From: Candidatus Sulfotelmatobacter sp.
GTDB lineage: Bacteria; Acidobacteriota; Terriglobia; Terriglobales; Acidobacteriaceae
DNA length: 64,000 nt
Reading direction: 5' to 3'
Assembly: GCA_017883385.1 (NCBI GenBank)
Contig: JADGNQ010000002.1
Coordinates: 1-64,000 of the forward strand
In this document: positions 44,201 to 53,230 of the stretch, piece after piece
Numbering within the stretch: the stretch's first letter is position 1
Layout: the number at the start of each line of letters is the position of its first letter
Made by a program: the position numbers and the translations under genes
The notes under the pieces: model-generated
The model's input: the letters and a program-made list of their open reading frames with translations, nothing else
Databases searched by the model: none
What the model was told of the DNA's origin: nothing

Positions 44201-45985
44201 ATGGCTTACCGAGCTCTTCTCTTTTGTCCCGATGAAAAGGCCGCTCGCACGGTGACGCAAGTCCTGGGCGAACTGGAATTTTCCGTCGAGTCCTGCATGG
44301 AACCCTTCGCCGCCGTTAAGCGGTTGATGGGCGAACATTTCGACGCTGTTGTGGTTGACTGTGATAACGAGCAGAACGCCACGCTTTTATTCAAGAGCGC
44401 GCGAAATTCGACGTCAAACCAGGCGTCGCTTGCCGTAGCCGTGGTGGAAGGTCAGGCCGGGGTAGCGAAGGCGTTCCGTATCGGCGCCAACCTGGTCCTG
44501 ACCAAACCCATCAACATCGAACAGTCCAAGGGAACACTGCGCGTAGCCCGCGGGCTGCTGCGTAAGGGTGAACCGGCCAAGCCAGGAGTTCCGGTGGCAA
44601 CCGCTCCCCCGCCTGCAGCGTCCCCGGTGAAACCTGCTGCGACCAGACCAGCGGCGACTGCCAAACCGGCAGCGTCACCGGTGGCCCCGACTCCGCGTCC
44701 AGCCACTCTTCCCGTGACAAGGCCGGTAGTAAGCGCCGTGCCCGTGAAGGCTGCCGCAGCCAGTTCGGCCCCTGCCGCGCATGACGAAGCTCTGCCCAAA
44801 ATTAATGCGGGAGAATCCGCGCCGCCACAGGCGGCAGCCCCGGTTGCGCCCGCGCCACGGATGCCGATCTTGGGAAGCCATGCGGCCTCCATAGAAGTGA
44901 CCTCCGGATTTAAGAACGCGTCGCCGGCCGCGCCAACAGCCACATTCGGCAGAGGAGCTGCCAGTGCTCCTGCTCCAGCCCGTGAAGCCCAACATTCTCA
45001 CAGTGCAGAAACATCACCAGCCGCCGCCGCTCCAGCGGATGTTCCGTTCGACAAACCAGCGGACGCAGTCGCGAGCGAGTCGCACAGTTCCCATGCAGCT
45101 GCGGCATCATTCACATTTGGTGGGGCCAACGCTCCTGCCGAGTCCACTGGCGGAACCAAGAAGATCCTGTTGGGAGTAGCCGCAGCCATACTGGTTGCAG
45201 CGGGACTCTACGCCGGATGGACCTATTTCCAGGGCCGCGCAAGTCAACCTGCCGTCAGCCAGACGACCACGCTACCCGCTCCCGTCGGCACGCCGGAGAC
45301 TGCCAAGCCGGTCAGCGTTGCGCCCAAACCTGCGGTAACGACGACTTCGACCTCGGCCTCTTCGCCCAACACGCAGCCTTCCGCGAACGCTGCTGCGCCG
45401 GCCACGAGTACCGACACAGACGATACTGAGTCGGTGCCTGAGAAGGCCGCTCCGTCCGCTCTATCCACAAAATCCTCAACTGCCGCCTCGTCCCCGGCAA
45501 GCAAGTCTGCTTCATCGGCCAAGACTGACGCGACGCCGCGGTTGGTCAAAGGCGGTTCCGTTCCAGCGGTTCACACCAAGCCAGCGGCTCCAGATTCTCC
45601 GGCTCCCAGCTTGATTGAGATGGCTCCGCCAAGTTCCGGTGCACCGCCGCCGAACCTTGTCAGCGGCGCTGTGAACGCGCCCAAGCCAGTCCTTCAGGCC
45701 CTGAACATCTCGCAAGGCGTGTCGCAGGGATTGCTGATCAAGAAAGTGCAGCCCGCCTACCCGCGGAACGCCCTGACCATGCATGTTGAGGGCACCGTCC
45801 TGTTGATCGCAACCATCGCCCCGTCCGGCAACATTTCCACAGTCAAGGTTCTAAGCGGAGAGCCGCTGCTGACCAAGGCCGCTGTAGATGCCGTCAAGCA
45901 GTGGAAGTACAAGCCTTATATGCTCAACGGCGAGCCCGTGGAGATTCAGACCCAAGTCACTGTGGACTTCAAGCTACCGCACTAA
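44201..45985 (+). CDS. Receiver-TonB fusion protein
   Basis: The 594-residue protein combines three parts. Residues 1-110 form a receiver-like domain with Asp53 (FDAVVVDCD) and Lys102 (LVLTKPIN). Residues 120-315 are a long Ala/Pro-rich linker, followed by one membrane helix at about 320-340 (ILLGVAAAILVAAGLYAGW) and a second Ser/Thr/Pro linker. The C-terminal TonB domain (about 510-594) carries IKKVQPAYPRNALTMHVEGTVLL and AVKQWKYKPYMLNGEPV. TonB normally carries energy to outer-membrane receptors; a cytoplasmic receiver on it would let signalling act on that function. No ExbB/ExbD is adjacent. Confidence 0.85.
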   Translation: MAYRALLFCPDEKAARTVTQVLGELEFSVESCMEPFAAVKRLMGEHFDAVVVDCDNEQNATLLFKSARNSTSNQASLAVAVVEGQAGVAKAFRIGANLVLTKPINIEQSKGTLRVARGLLRKGEPAKPGVPVATAPPPAASPVKPAATRPAATAKPAASPVAPTPRPATLPVTRPVVSAVPVKAAAASSAPAAHDEALPKINAGESAPPQAAAPVAPAPRMPILGSHAASIEVTSGFKNASPAAPTATFGRGAASAPAPAREAQHSHSAETSPAAAAPADVPFDKPADAVASESHSSHAAAASFTFGGANAPAESTGGTKKILLGVAAAILVAAGLYAGWTYFQGRASQPAVSQTTTLPAPVGTPETAKPVSVAPKPAVTTTSTSASSPNTQPSANAAAPATSTDTDDTESVPEKAAPSALSTKSSTAASSPASKSASSAKTDATPRLVKGGSVPAVHTKPAAPDSPAPSLIEMAPPSSGAPPPNLVSGAVNAPKPVLQALNISQGVSQGLLIKKVQPAYPRNALTMHVEGTVLLIATIAPSGNISTVKVLSGEPLLTKAAVDAVKQWKYKPYMLNGEPVEIQTQVTVDFKLPH

Positions 45986-46002
45986 CTTTAAGACGAGAAA
46001 TC

Positions 46003-46042
46003 AACAGGGCATGCGAACGCTGTTCGCATGCCCTGTTTTCTT
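46003..46042 (+). terminator. Strong terminator between convergent genes
   Basis: A perfect 16-bp stem (46003-46018 with 46022-46037, loop GCT) is followed by TTC and TT. It begins 17 bp after the receiver-TonB stop and may serve both convergent genes. Confidence 0.85.
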
Positions 46043-46067
46043 GGGCCCGACTAACTGCGCCTCACGA

Positions 46068-47675
46068 TCAGAAGAAAGGCTGCCCCGTGCTTGGATTCAG
46101 GAACAGGTAGCCGTTGAACCGAATTCTGTTGAAGTTGAACATCTGGCCGAGCGAGTTGGCGATGGCATCGTACGAACCGGAGCCAATGCGCTGTCCTCCA
46201 AGCCAGTTATCTTCAACAAACCGAATGACTGATGTCTGGTCTGTGATGCTGTGATCGACGAAGTTCTGTTTAGCCCAGGGCGAGACTACTAGCAGCGGCA
46301 GCCGGGGACCATAGCCGCACCGGCCAAGAGCGTGCTCGTTGGCCGAATTCAGGCCGGGCAGCGACGTAGCCCCAGAGCCGCAGGCGCCGGGTCCGGTCAG
46401 ACCATCCTGCGGTCCGGTTGAGGTGTTGACGATCGGCCCTATCTGGTGGTCGTACCATCCGTCCGAGTCGTCGTACACGATGACCACTGCCGTGCTTCTC
46501 CACGCAGGCAAGGTTTGCAGGAAGTTGATGGTGTTCACCAGGAATGTCTGCTCGTCCAGAGGATCTGAGTAACCCGCATGGCCGTCCTGGTAGGCTTGCG
46601 CCTTCAGGAAGCTCACCGCAGGGAGACGTCCTGCTGCGGCGGCGGTGTAGAAATCCTGCAGATCATACTGGTGGTTTGCCGGCCCGGCGTTACCGATCTC
46701 TGCCAGCGAAGCCGGACGGGTGTGGGCCAGATTCGCTGTGGACGCAAAGTAGTTGAAGAACGAGTGGTGGGGAATGTAGTCGCCTGTAGCCACGCCATTA
46801 ACGGCGTTGGCCGAACTGCGCGCGCAGCCCGTCGTTCCGTTGGAATTGACAGTCGACAGGTTGAAACCACCCATGAACGATCCCCAGGTCACGCCAGCCC
46901 CGGTCAACAGGTCGCCAATATTCTTGCTGCCCATCGTAACCTGGTTGCGCGTGGCATTGGAGCACACATCGCCGAGCGGGTCCGCATCCCCGATCAAGGT
47001 GAGGGATCCATCGCTGCCCCCGCTTACTTCGAAGTTCGTCCCGTTCACAATAGCGGCAACACCGTTGGTCTGCCCAGAGACGAGATTGATCACGCCCGGC
47101 GTGGAGGGTCCGAACGTCGTGCCGTAGGAATTGTCGCTCATGGCGAAGGCCTGAGCATAGTTCCACAATCCCGTCACGGTGTTTCCGTCATAGTAGCCCA
47201 TCACAATGCTGCTGCCGCCTGCGCCGACATCCAGAGGAAACAGATCCATCAGTCCTGCATCAAATGATTGTTGCTCGGCCAGATAGTTGTGGTCCTGGTC
47301 CGAGGTCACGGCCTGGGAACGATCCAGCCGGAAGGGGTTCGACGCGCCAGCGCCGTTGGCTGGATTGAGGTTGGGATTGGCGTTCAACAGCGCGTTGTTG
47401 AGCCCGTTGACCGTCGGAGTGTTGGGCGATGCTATGAACTTGGGTTCTCCCGCAGGATTCGTCGCGGCCGGATACGTTCCGAAGTAGTGGTCGAAGGAAA
47501 CATTTTCCTGGAAGATCACCACCAGGTGCTTGATCGGCGTGGCGGTCGGCGCATCTTTCGGCTTCGAATTGGAAGTGGCAAACGCGGGCATGAGCGTGGG
47601 TCCCAGGGCGGTGGTCAGCGCAAGCAGCAGTGCCATCGTTTTTCTGGGTGCATTTGACTTCAGAGAATGGATCAT
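46068..47675 (-). CDS. Secreted phosphoesterase (phospholipase C/acid phosphatase family)
   Basis: The 535-residue protein has a signal peptide (MALLLALTTALGPTLMPAFA) and the phosphoesterase family PF04185 opening IKHLVVIFQENVSFDHYFGTYP. Further family segments are GGSSIVMGYYDGNTVTGLW, AVVIVYDDSDGWYDHQIGP and GYGPRLPLLVVSPWAKQNFVDHS. Members hydrolyse phosphate esters or phospholipids outside the cell. AGGAGG lies 5 nt before the ATG at 47675. Confidence 0.9.
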   Translation of the reverse strand: MIHSLKSNAPRKTMALLLALTTALGPTLMPAFATSNSKPKDAPTATPIKHLVVIFQENVSFDHYFGTYPAATNPAGEPKFIASPNTPTVNGLNNALLNANPNLNPANGAGASNPFRLDRSQAVTSDQDHNYLAEQQSFDAGLMDLFPLDVGAGGSSIVMGYYDGNTVTGLWNYAQAFAMSDNSYGTTFGPSTPGVINLVSGQTNGVAAIVNGTNFEVSGGSDGSLTLIGDADPLGDVCSNATRNQVTMGSKNIGDLLTGAGVTWGSFMGGFNLSTVNSNGTTGCARSSANAVNGVATGDYIPHHSFFNYFASTANLAHTRPASLAEIGNAGPANHQYDLQDFYTAAAAGRLPAVSFLKAQAYQDGHAGYSDPLDEQTFLVNTINFLQTLPAWRSTAVVIVYDDSDGWYDHQIGPIVNTSTGPQDGLTGPGACGSGATSLPGLNSANEHALGRCGYGPRLPLLVVSPWAKQNFVDHSITDQTSVIRFVEDNWLGGQRIGSGSYDAIANSLGQMFNFNRIRFNGYLFLNPSTGQPFF

Positions 47676-47883
47676 TACGTCCTCCTGTGCCCTGCGGGAA
47701 CCAGTGTTTCAGGGCCGTAGCCGCGCTCTGCGGCACGCGCACCGGTACCGGACCGGGTCTCGGGACTTAACATAATGGCGCCATGTTTCAACTGGGTTGC
47801 GTGATTGTGAAATGAATATGAAAATGAGCTCGCACAGCTGTGTGAAGAAAAGCTGAAGGTTCGCTATTGGTACAGTTTGGTCG

Positions 47884-48048
47884 GGATTCGTATCAGGGCG
47901 CGCCTTCAGCTTCAGGCACGCCGCATCAGCACTCAGCACACATCCGGCTTCGGCCGCTGCGACTGTAACCGGTGAGAGCCAGCGGCTGAAGCCTTCGGGT
48001 CTCGTGTTAACTGGCGGCATCGCTGAAGCAAAGCCCTGATACGAATCC
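47884..48048. repeat. Repeat family B, copy 3 (16-bp perfect TIRs)
   Basis: The 165-bp element has perfect terminal inverted repeats GGATTCGTATCAGGGC and GCCCTGATACGAATCC. Inside are subterminal GC-rich palindromes and CGGCTGAAGCCTTCGGG. No coding capacity is seen. It is the best-preserved copy of the family also found at 16402 and 29168. Confidence 0.8.
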
Positions 48049-48551
48049 GTACTTTCCAAAACGCACGATTAACCGCTAACGTTCGACCTGCGGGAAATTC
48101 AAATTGCACAACTACCGAGACCGAAGTTTTCCACAGATATTTTCGCGGTATGTGACGAACAACCTTCACTGAGAATTCTGCTTTCACTAATGTGAATCGC
48201 GTAGGACCCGGATGTGGCGCGGCGCAAGTCCTAGGAAACTCGCGGCCCCCGCAACCTCCCCATGCGAGTGAGGGACAGTTGGGACATCCGAAAGCCAGGG
48301 CGCTTCAGACAAGCTACCTCGAATAGCTCGAGGCTGGCGCCCGTTGTGGGAGTGATCACTTCCAAGCTAAAGAGTTGGAGAGGATCGAAATAGGAAGGAA
48401 GCAATGAAGACGAGCCCAGGGAAACCACGAAAAGAGCCCTCGGGACTCAAGGAGGAATAAAGAAAGAACGGAATCCAGCAACAGAACCCGCACCAACAAT
48501 TCTCGGTGAAGGCTTTCCGAGCCGGTCAGTTCAGACGGCAGGAAGCAAGCC
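48049..48551. other. Intergenic region, no gene recognised
   Basis: Together with 47676-47883 this is the longest gene-free stretch in the window. A 65-codon minus frame at 48231-48428 has no family resemblance. I see no riboswitch or tRNA. A purine-rich stretch near 48440-48480 has no start codon in a useful place. Confidence 0.5.
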
Positions 48552-51182
48552 TTACTGCCGCTGCAGCACTTCGTCCACTACCACTTTGCCACCCTTGTCG
48601 GCAGAGACGACCTTGTGCACCGTCTCATACCCGGTCAGCGTAATGTCGATCACGTAGTTGCCGGGATCAAGCGCCACATCAAGCGGCGAATTCTTTTCCA
48701 TGATGTGCTGGTTGATCGCAACCTGCGCACCCTTGGGCTGGGTGCGGATGCTGAGCGTCGCCTGGCCGGGCTGCACACCCTTTCCGCCGAACAGCTTCGA
48801 CATCTTGCCCACAGTCTTGATGTTGTCGGCGTTGCCGAGAGGCCGCAGCGTCGGAGCAAAGTTGAACGTCTGCCCAAGCACGAACTGCGCGTTCATGGTC
48901 TCGTCAATGTAGCCCATCATCCGGACCAGAACCACGTGCTGCCCTTTGTCCACACTGACCTGCGCGGGCGTTTTCGTCCCCACATCACGGCCGTCCACGT
49001 AGACGCTGGCTCCAGCAGGATCGGTCTTCACAACGAGCGTCGCCATCAACTGGGCGAGGTGGACCACCGTCGTCGCACGGTTGCCGGAAGTCACCTCCAC
49101 CGAACGCGTGTCGGTGGTATAGCCCGGTTTGCTGACGGTAATGGAATGTTGCCCGGGCTGAAGATTCGACAAAGCAAATGGAGTAACCCAGCTCGGTTCG
49201 TTCCGGCCATCCACTTGCACTTGGGCGCCCTGGGGTGTGGAATCAACGGCCAGTTGCCCGGGAATGACCACCGGCGCCGCACCTGCCTTCTTCCGGGAGT
49301 TATGCGATTTCGAAGTCGCCACTGGCTGAGCTTCAACAGGCTCAGGCTCAGAAATCTCGGCGGGCTGGGCCGCGACGGGGGCGGGGGCTTTCTTTGGTGC
49401 GGGCTGGCTGGCATCCGGCTGCGCTGGAGTTTCCGCAACGGCTGCAGCGCGTCCGGCGCCCGAGTCATCGTCGCTGTTCAAGCTGTGAATGTAAATCGTC
49501 ACCCCGATGCCGATGAGCAGAATCAGCGCTGCCGCACCGCCCAGGGCGTAAAGCATCAGCCTGGGTGGAACGCTCTTGATCTCTTTGATTGCCTTCTGGG
49601 CCACTTCGCGCGGCTGCACCTTGGGCTTCTCTTCGGCCTTCACGTCGCCATCAAACATCGTTGACGAAGGAGCAGCGCCATGCACTGGCTGATATGCCGA
49701 CGTTGATGGCGGGGGCGGAGGCGGCGCAACGTAGACTTCTTCCTTGAGCGGCGGCAGTTCGGTCATTTCCGAAAAACTCACGCCGCTGGGGCCGCCACGA
49801 CCGCCTTCGGCCATCATCGGATCAACTGCAATTTTCGGAGTATCGCCCGCTACCTGCGGCTGGAAGGTTTCGACCTGGGGCGCCTGAACTTCGTCGGCCA
49901 CAGCCGAAGACATGTACGCGGACTGGGGTTGGGTCGCCTGAATGGTCGCCTTGACGCTCGAACTAATGAACTGATCCGACAGGTCGAGTTCTTGGGTTTT
50001 AGAAGACGACGGCGAAGATTCGTACCCTCCAACGCCGGCAGCTGCTGCAGTCGCTTTCGGAGCAGCCAGCGACGACGGCTTGGCTAGGGCCGATTGACCC
50101 GGCGCCCTTGCCGGAGAAGGCGTGGCAAGTCTCGCTTCACTTGGCTTGGCCAGCACGGACTTGGTTTCCGCCGGACGTGAGGCTGGAACCGCCAGTGCGG
50201 GAGCAGGCTTGGCCAGACTTGGCGATGCGGGAACGGGTAGGGATACGGCCCTCGGTGCAGCCGGTTTTGGCGTGGGCGGCGTGGCAAACTTCGATTGTGC
50301 CGCTGCTTTCGCCTTGTCGGGAGCCGCGGGGCCCTTCGGGGCCTCCGGCTTTTTGGCCACCAGAGTCTTCGATTCCTTGCATTTCTCCAGGTCTTCGAGC
50401 AGTTCCTTGCCAGTTTGGTAGCGCTGCGCCGGATCCTTCGACAGCGCCTTCATAATGAGATCGCTGAAAAGTGGATGCACCTTCGAATTCACATGAATCG
50501 GCGGAACGGGAGTGCTTTCCAGAATGCTTTGCCGCAGACCCTCCACGTCATCGCGATCAAACGCCTTCCGCTCTGTCACCATTTCGTAAAACATGGCACC
50601 CAGGCTAAACAGATTCGAGCGGCCATCCATGGCCTGGCCCGAAACCTGCTCCGGCGACATGTAGTGGAGAACCGTCGGGAGCCCTTCCTGAACGTGCTGC
50701 ACAAAATTGCCCACACTGGAGACGCCGAACCCAAGAATCCTTACGGTCCCGTCCCAGCCACACATGATCTTGGAGGGCTCGAGGCTGTAATGAACCACGT
50801 TCTGCGAAGTCGCGTAATCGAGACCGCTGCACAACTGCCGTCCGATGTCGAGAAGATCCCAGATCGAGAATCCTTCTTTGCGCGCCAGCATCGTGGCGAT
50901 GCTGTTGCCCTGTACATATTCCATGGCGGCGCAAAACTGGCCTTCAATCTCGCCCGCCCCAAACACATTCGTGATGTTAGGGCTGCTCAAGACCTTGGTG
51001 CTCTCGGCCTCCGCCAGCAGCGCGTGTTCGAGGGCATCCGCGTTATCGCCGAACGCGTTCAACTGGATTGCCTTCAACGCAATCGTTTGACCGCTTTCCA
51101 GGTCGTTGGCTTTGTAGACGGCGCCTGTTGGCGATTTCGCCAGTTCACTCAGAATTTCGAAATGGCCGATTTTCGTAGACAT
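48552..51182 (-). CDS. Ser/Thr pseudokinase with PEGA domains
   Basis: The 876-residue protein has an N-terminal protein-kinase fold (about 8-270) that keeps the ATP-anchoring Lys37 (IALKAIQL) and SPEQ of the activation segment. The catalytic HRD is H131-Y-S, the following LKP is LEP, the Asn is Lys, and DFG is G151-F-G, so phosphotransfer is not expected. A Pro/Ala-rich linker, one membrane helix (about 541-563) and a C-terminal region (about 640-876) with three PEGA repeats (TPQGAQVQVDG, DPAGASVYVDG, QPKGAQVAINQ) follow. ATG 51182 is preferred to 51215. It probably acts as a membrane scaffold or sensor. Confidence 0.85.
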   Translation of the reverse strand: MSTKIGHFEILSELAKSPTGAVYKANDLESGQTIALKAIQLNAFGDNADALEHALLAEAESTKVLSSPNITNVFGAGEIEGQFCAAMEYVQGNSIATMLARKEGFSIWDLLDIGRQLCSGLDYATSQNVVHYSLEPSKIMCGWDGTVRILGFGVSSVGNFVQHVQEGLPTVLHYMSPEQVSGQAMDGRSNLFSLGAMFYEMVTERKAFDRDDVEGLRQSILESTPVPPIHVNSKVHPLFSDLIMKALSKDPAQRYQTGKELLEDLEKCKESKTLVAKKPEAPKGPAAPDKAKAAAQSKFATPPTPKPAAPRAVSLPVPASPSLAKPAPALAVPASRPAETKSVLAKPSEARLATPSPARAPGQSALAKPSSLAAPKATAAAAGVGGYESSPSSSKTQELDLSDQFISSSVKATIQATQPQSAYMSSAVADEVQAPQVETFQPQVAGDTPKIAVDPMMAEGGRGGPSGVSFSEMTELPPLKEEVYVAPPPPPPSTSAYQPVHGAAPSSTMFDGDVKAEEKPKVQPREVAQKAIKEIKSVPPRLMLYALGGAAALILLIGIGVTIYIHSLNSDDDSGAGRAAAVAETPAQPDASQPAPKKAPAPVAAQPAEISEPEPVEAQPVATSKSHNSRKKAGAAPVVIPGQLAVDSTPQGAQVQVDGRNEPSWVTPFALSNLQPGQHSITVSKPGYTTDTRSVEVTSGNRATTVVHLAQLMATLVVKTDPAGASVYVDGRDVGTKTPAQVSVDKGQHVVLVRMMGYIDETMNAQFVLGQTFNFAPTLRPLGNADNIKTVGKMSKLFGGKGVQPGQATLSIRTQPKGAQVAINQHIMEKNSPLDVALDPGNYVIDITLTGYETVHKVVSADKGGKVVVDEVLQRQ

Positions 51183-51347
51183 TATCTTTATCCAACTCCA
51201 TTCCATCGCGGGCATTTCGTGGACAAAGCCCGGCCGATGGAGACCCAGATGATTGGTAGGGCTAGGATATCTCTGCTAGTGCCAAGCTTCGAGTTACCAA
51301 GGTAAGGGGGTCGGGCGCGGCAGGAATCATGGCAATTCGGCACGCAG

Positions 51348-52301
51348 CTAGCCGGTGGCGCGGTTCAGGCGGTCGGTCAACCGGCGGACGTAGTCGATCA
51401 GTTCCGGGGGTTCGTGCACCTGGAAATCAACTCCGAGCAACGACAGGTGGATCGTGATTCCCTCCAGCGAGTGCGCCCCTGTGTTCAGCATGCAAGACTG
51501 CTCGTCAATCGCTTCCAGGACTCCGGCGGACGGAGGCACGCGTTTGGCGACGGCTTCAACTGGGGCGTGCAGGGTTATCCGGGCGCGGTAGGGGTAAGGC
51601 ACCTGCGACAGGGACTTCGAAACAAAGGCGGCAAAATCTCCCTCGGGTGGTTTGCGAGGCTTGAATCTAGTCGAAGTCTTTAGCTTCCCTTCGATTCGGT
51701 CCACCCGAAACGTTCGCCAGTCTTTGCGGGCAAGGTCCCAGGCCACGAGATACCAGCGATACCCGGTGTGGACGACACGGTGCGGCTCGACGACGCGGAC
51801 ACTGGGCGCGCCGGTGCGATTGTGGTAGTTGAATCGAATCCCTTCATGATCGCGGCAGGCGCCAGCGATGACCGACAGGCGCTCTGCGTCGACCGTGGGA
51901 CCTCGGCTGCCCAGGGGCAGGATGAAGGAGTGCAACGCTGCGACGCGGTGGCGCAACCGTGGCGGCAGCACCTGCTCCAGCTTTAGAAGAGCGCGCACTG
52001 ACGCTTCCTCGATGCCGGCCACACTCCCGCTCGCGGCGGTGCGCAGCCCCAGGGCAACCGCTACCGCTTCATCATCGTCGAGCAGCAGTGGGGGCAGGTT
52101 TGCGCCCGCGCCCAACTGGTAGCCTCCCGCGGTTCCCGATGTCGAATGCACGGGATACCCAAGGCTGCGCAGACGGTCGACATCGCGCCGCAGCGTCCGC
52201 GCTGTAATGTCGAGCCGCTGCGATAGGCCGGCGCCCGACCAGTAGCGCTGCGCCTGAAAGAGAGACAGGAGCCGGAGCAGCCGGGCTGAGGTCTGGAGCA
52301 T
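51348..52301 (-). CDS. WYL-domain transcriptional regulator (YafY-like)
   Basis: The 317-residue regulator has an N-terminal HTH (SGAGLSQRLDITARTLRRDVDRLRSLGYPV) followed by TAGGYQLG, a WYL domain at about 135-205 (VVEPHRVVHTGYRWYLVAWDLARKDWRTFRVDRI) and a WCX-like C terminus. It is divergent from the DinB gene (110-bp gap), the common pairing for this type of regulator, so it probably controls that gene and itself. Confidence 0.9.
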   Translation of the reverse strand: MLQTSARLLRLLSLFQAQRYWSGAGLSQRLDITARTLRRDVDRLRSLGYPVHSTSGTAGGYQLGAGANLPPLLLDDDEAVAVALGLRTAASGSVAGIEEASVRALLKLEQVLPPRLRHRVAALHSFILPLGSRGPTVDAERLSVIAGACRDHEGIRFNYHNRTGAPSVRVVEPHRVVHTGYRWYLVAWDLARKDWRTFRVDRIEGKLKTSTRFKPRKPPEGDFAAFVSKSLSQVPYPYRARITLHAPVEAVAKRVPPSAGVLEAIDEQSCMLNTGAHSLEGITIHLSLLGVDFQVHEPPELIDYVRRLTDRLNRATG

Positions 52302-52411
52302 GCTGTGTATTGTGCCATGGATCGAGGACTGAATCTGTCCTCAATAGCTGTTACCGTCCGGATTGTCGATTCGGTGGAGTATTCAAGGCGAATCGCACAA
52401 TGGAGAGAATT

Positions 52412-52924
52412 ATGAAGCTAACCGATCTGTTGCTCGCGGAACTAGAACGAGAAGCCGCCAGCAGTCGCCTCACCTTGGAACGTCTGCCCGAGGGACACAA
52501 TGACTGGAGGCCGCACCCGAAGTCGATGCCCCTTGGCTATTTGGCTTCGCTGGTTGCAACGATGCCGGCGTGGGTCGTGACGATGGTGAAACAGGACGAA
52601 CTTGATCTGAAGTCGCCCGGCGCAGCGAAGTTCAAGCCGCTGGAATGGCGTACGCGGGGCGAACTGGTCGCTGCGCTCGATGCCGGTTTGGCCCAAGCGC
52701 GCGAAGCGTTGCGAAACACAACCGACGAGCACCTGATGACTCCCTGGAGGTTCATGGCCGGCGGCCAGGTGGTCGACGAGAATTTACGGCACGTCATGAT
52801 TGAGCATGCTGTCTTCAGCCATCTGGCGCATCATCGGGGACAGTTGACTGTATATCTGCGGCTCAACGAAGCGTCCGTGCCTGCGCTCTACGGGCCGTCT
52901 GCGGATGAGGGACGCGTCGCCTAG
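52412..52924 (+). CDS. DinB family protein
   Basis: The 170-residue protein fits the DinB/YfiT four-helix bundle: an N-terminal helix with ERLPEGHNDWRPHPKSMPLG, and the C-terminal metal-binding histidines in HVMIEHAVFSHLAHHRGQL. Members are metal-dependent, often thiol-transferase-like enzymes; the substrate is unknown. The ATG at 52412 has GGAGAG 6 nt upstream; an earlier ATG at 52400 has no such site. Confidence 0.88.
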   Translation: MKLTDLLLAELEREAASSRLTLERLPEGHNDWRPHPKSMPLGYLASLVATMPAWVVTMVKQDELDLKSPGAAKFKPLEWRTRGELVAALDAGLAQAREALRNTTDEHLMTPWRFMAGGQVVDENLRHVMIEHAVFSHLAHHRGQLTVYLRLNEASVPALYGPSADEGRVA

Positions 52925-52990
52925 TACAGCGCGCGGGGTCCGATTATCCGGAAGCTCGCAATTACGGCGTAACTTACTCACTGTGCCAGC

Positions 52991-53045
52991 GGTTGTAACT
53001 GTTATGTGTAACCCTGTGTGACATTTGTCATCCCGCTTTGATGAC
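52991..53045 (+). promoter_or_regulatory. Candidate operator upstream of the export cluster
   Basis: Four similar pentamers (GTAAC, GTAAC, GTGAC, GTCAT) recur every 9-13 bp, and GTCATC (53027-53032) and GATGAC (53040-53045) form an inverted repeat. The site lies about 190 bp before the first permease gene in a 306-bp gap with no other recognisable content. Confidence 0.35.
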
Positions 53046-53230
53046 GATCTCCACTTGCGAGCAGGACCAGCACGCGGAAGTATAGAGAAGGATGTGGGAT
53101 TGAGCACTTTGACTGATTCAAAAATCAAATCCGGCCCGGTTGTGGATGACGAGCGACTTCGTCTATTCTTGGTGGGCCGGGGCGTGACCACCTTCTGCGA
53201 CCGGCCCCCGGTTCTCCCTGGAGTGTATCC

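Noticed and set aside
48615-49664. 349-codon plus-strand frame
   Set aside because: It is antisense to the PEGA region of the pseudokinase gene.
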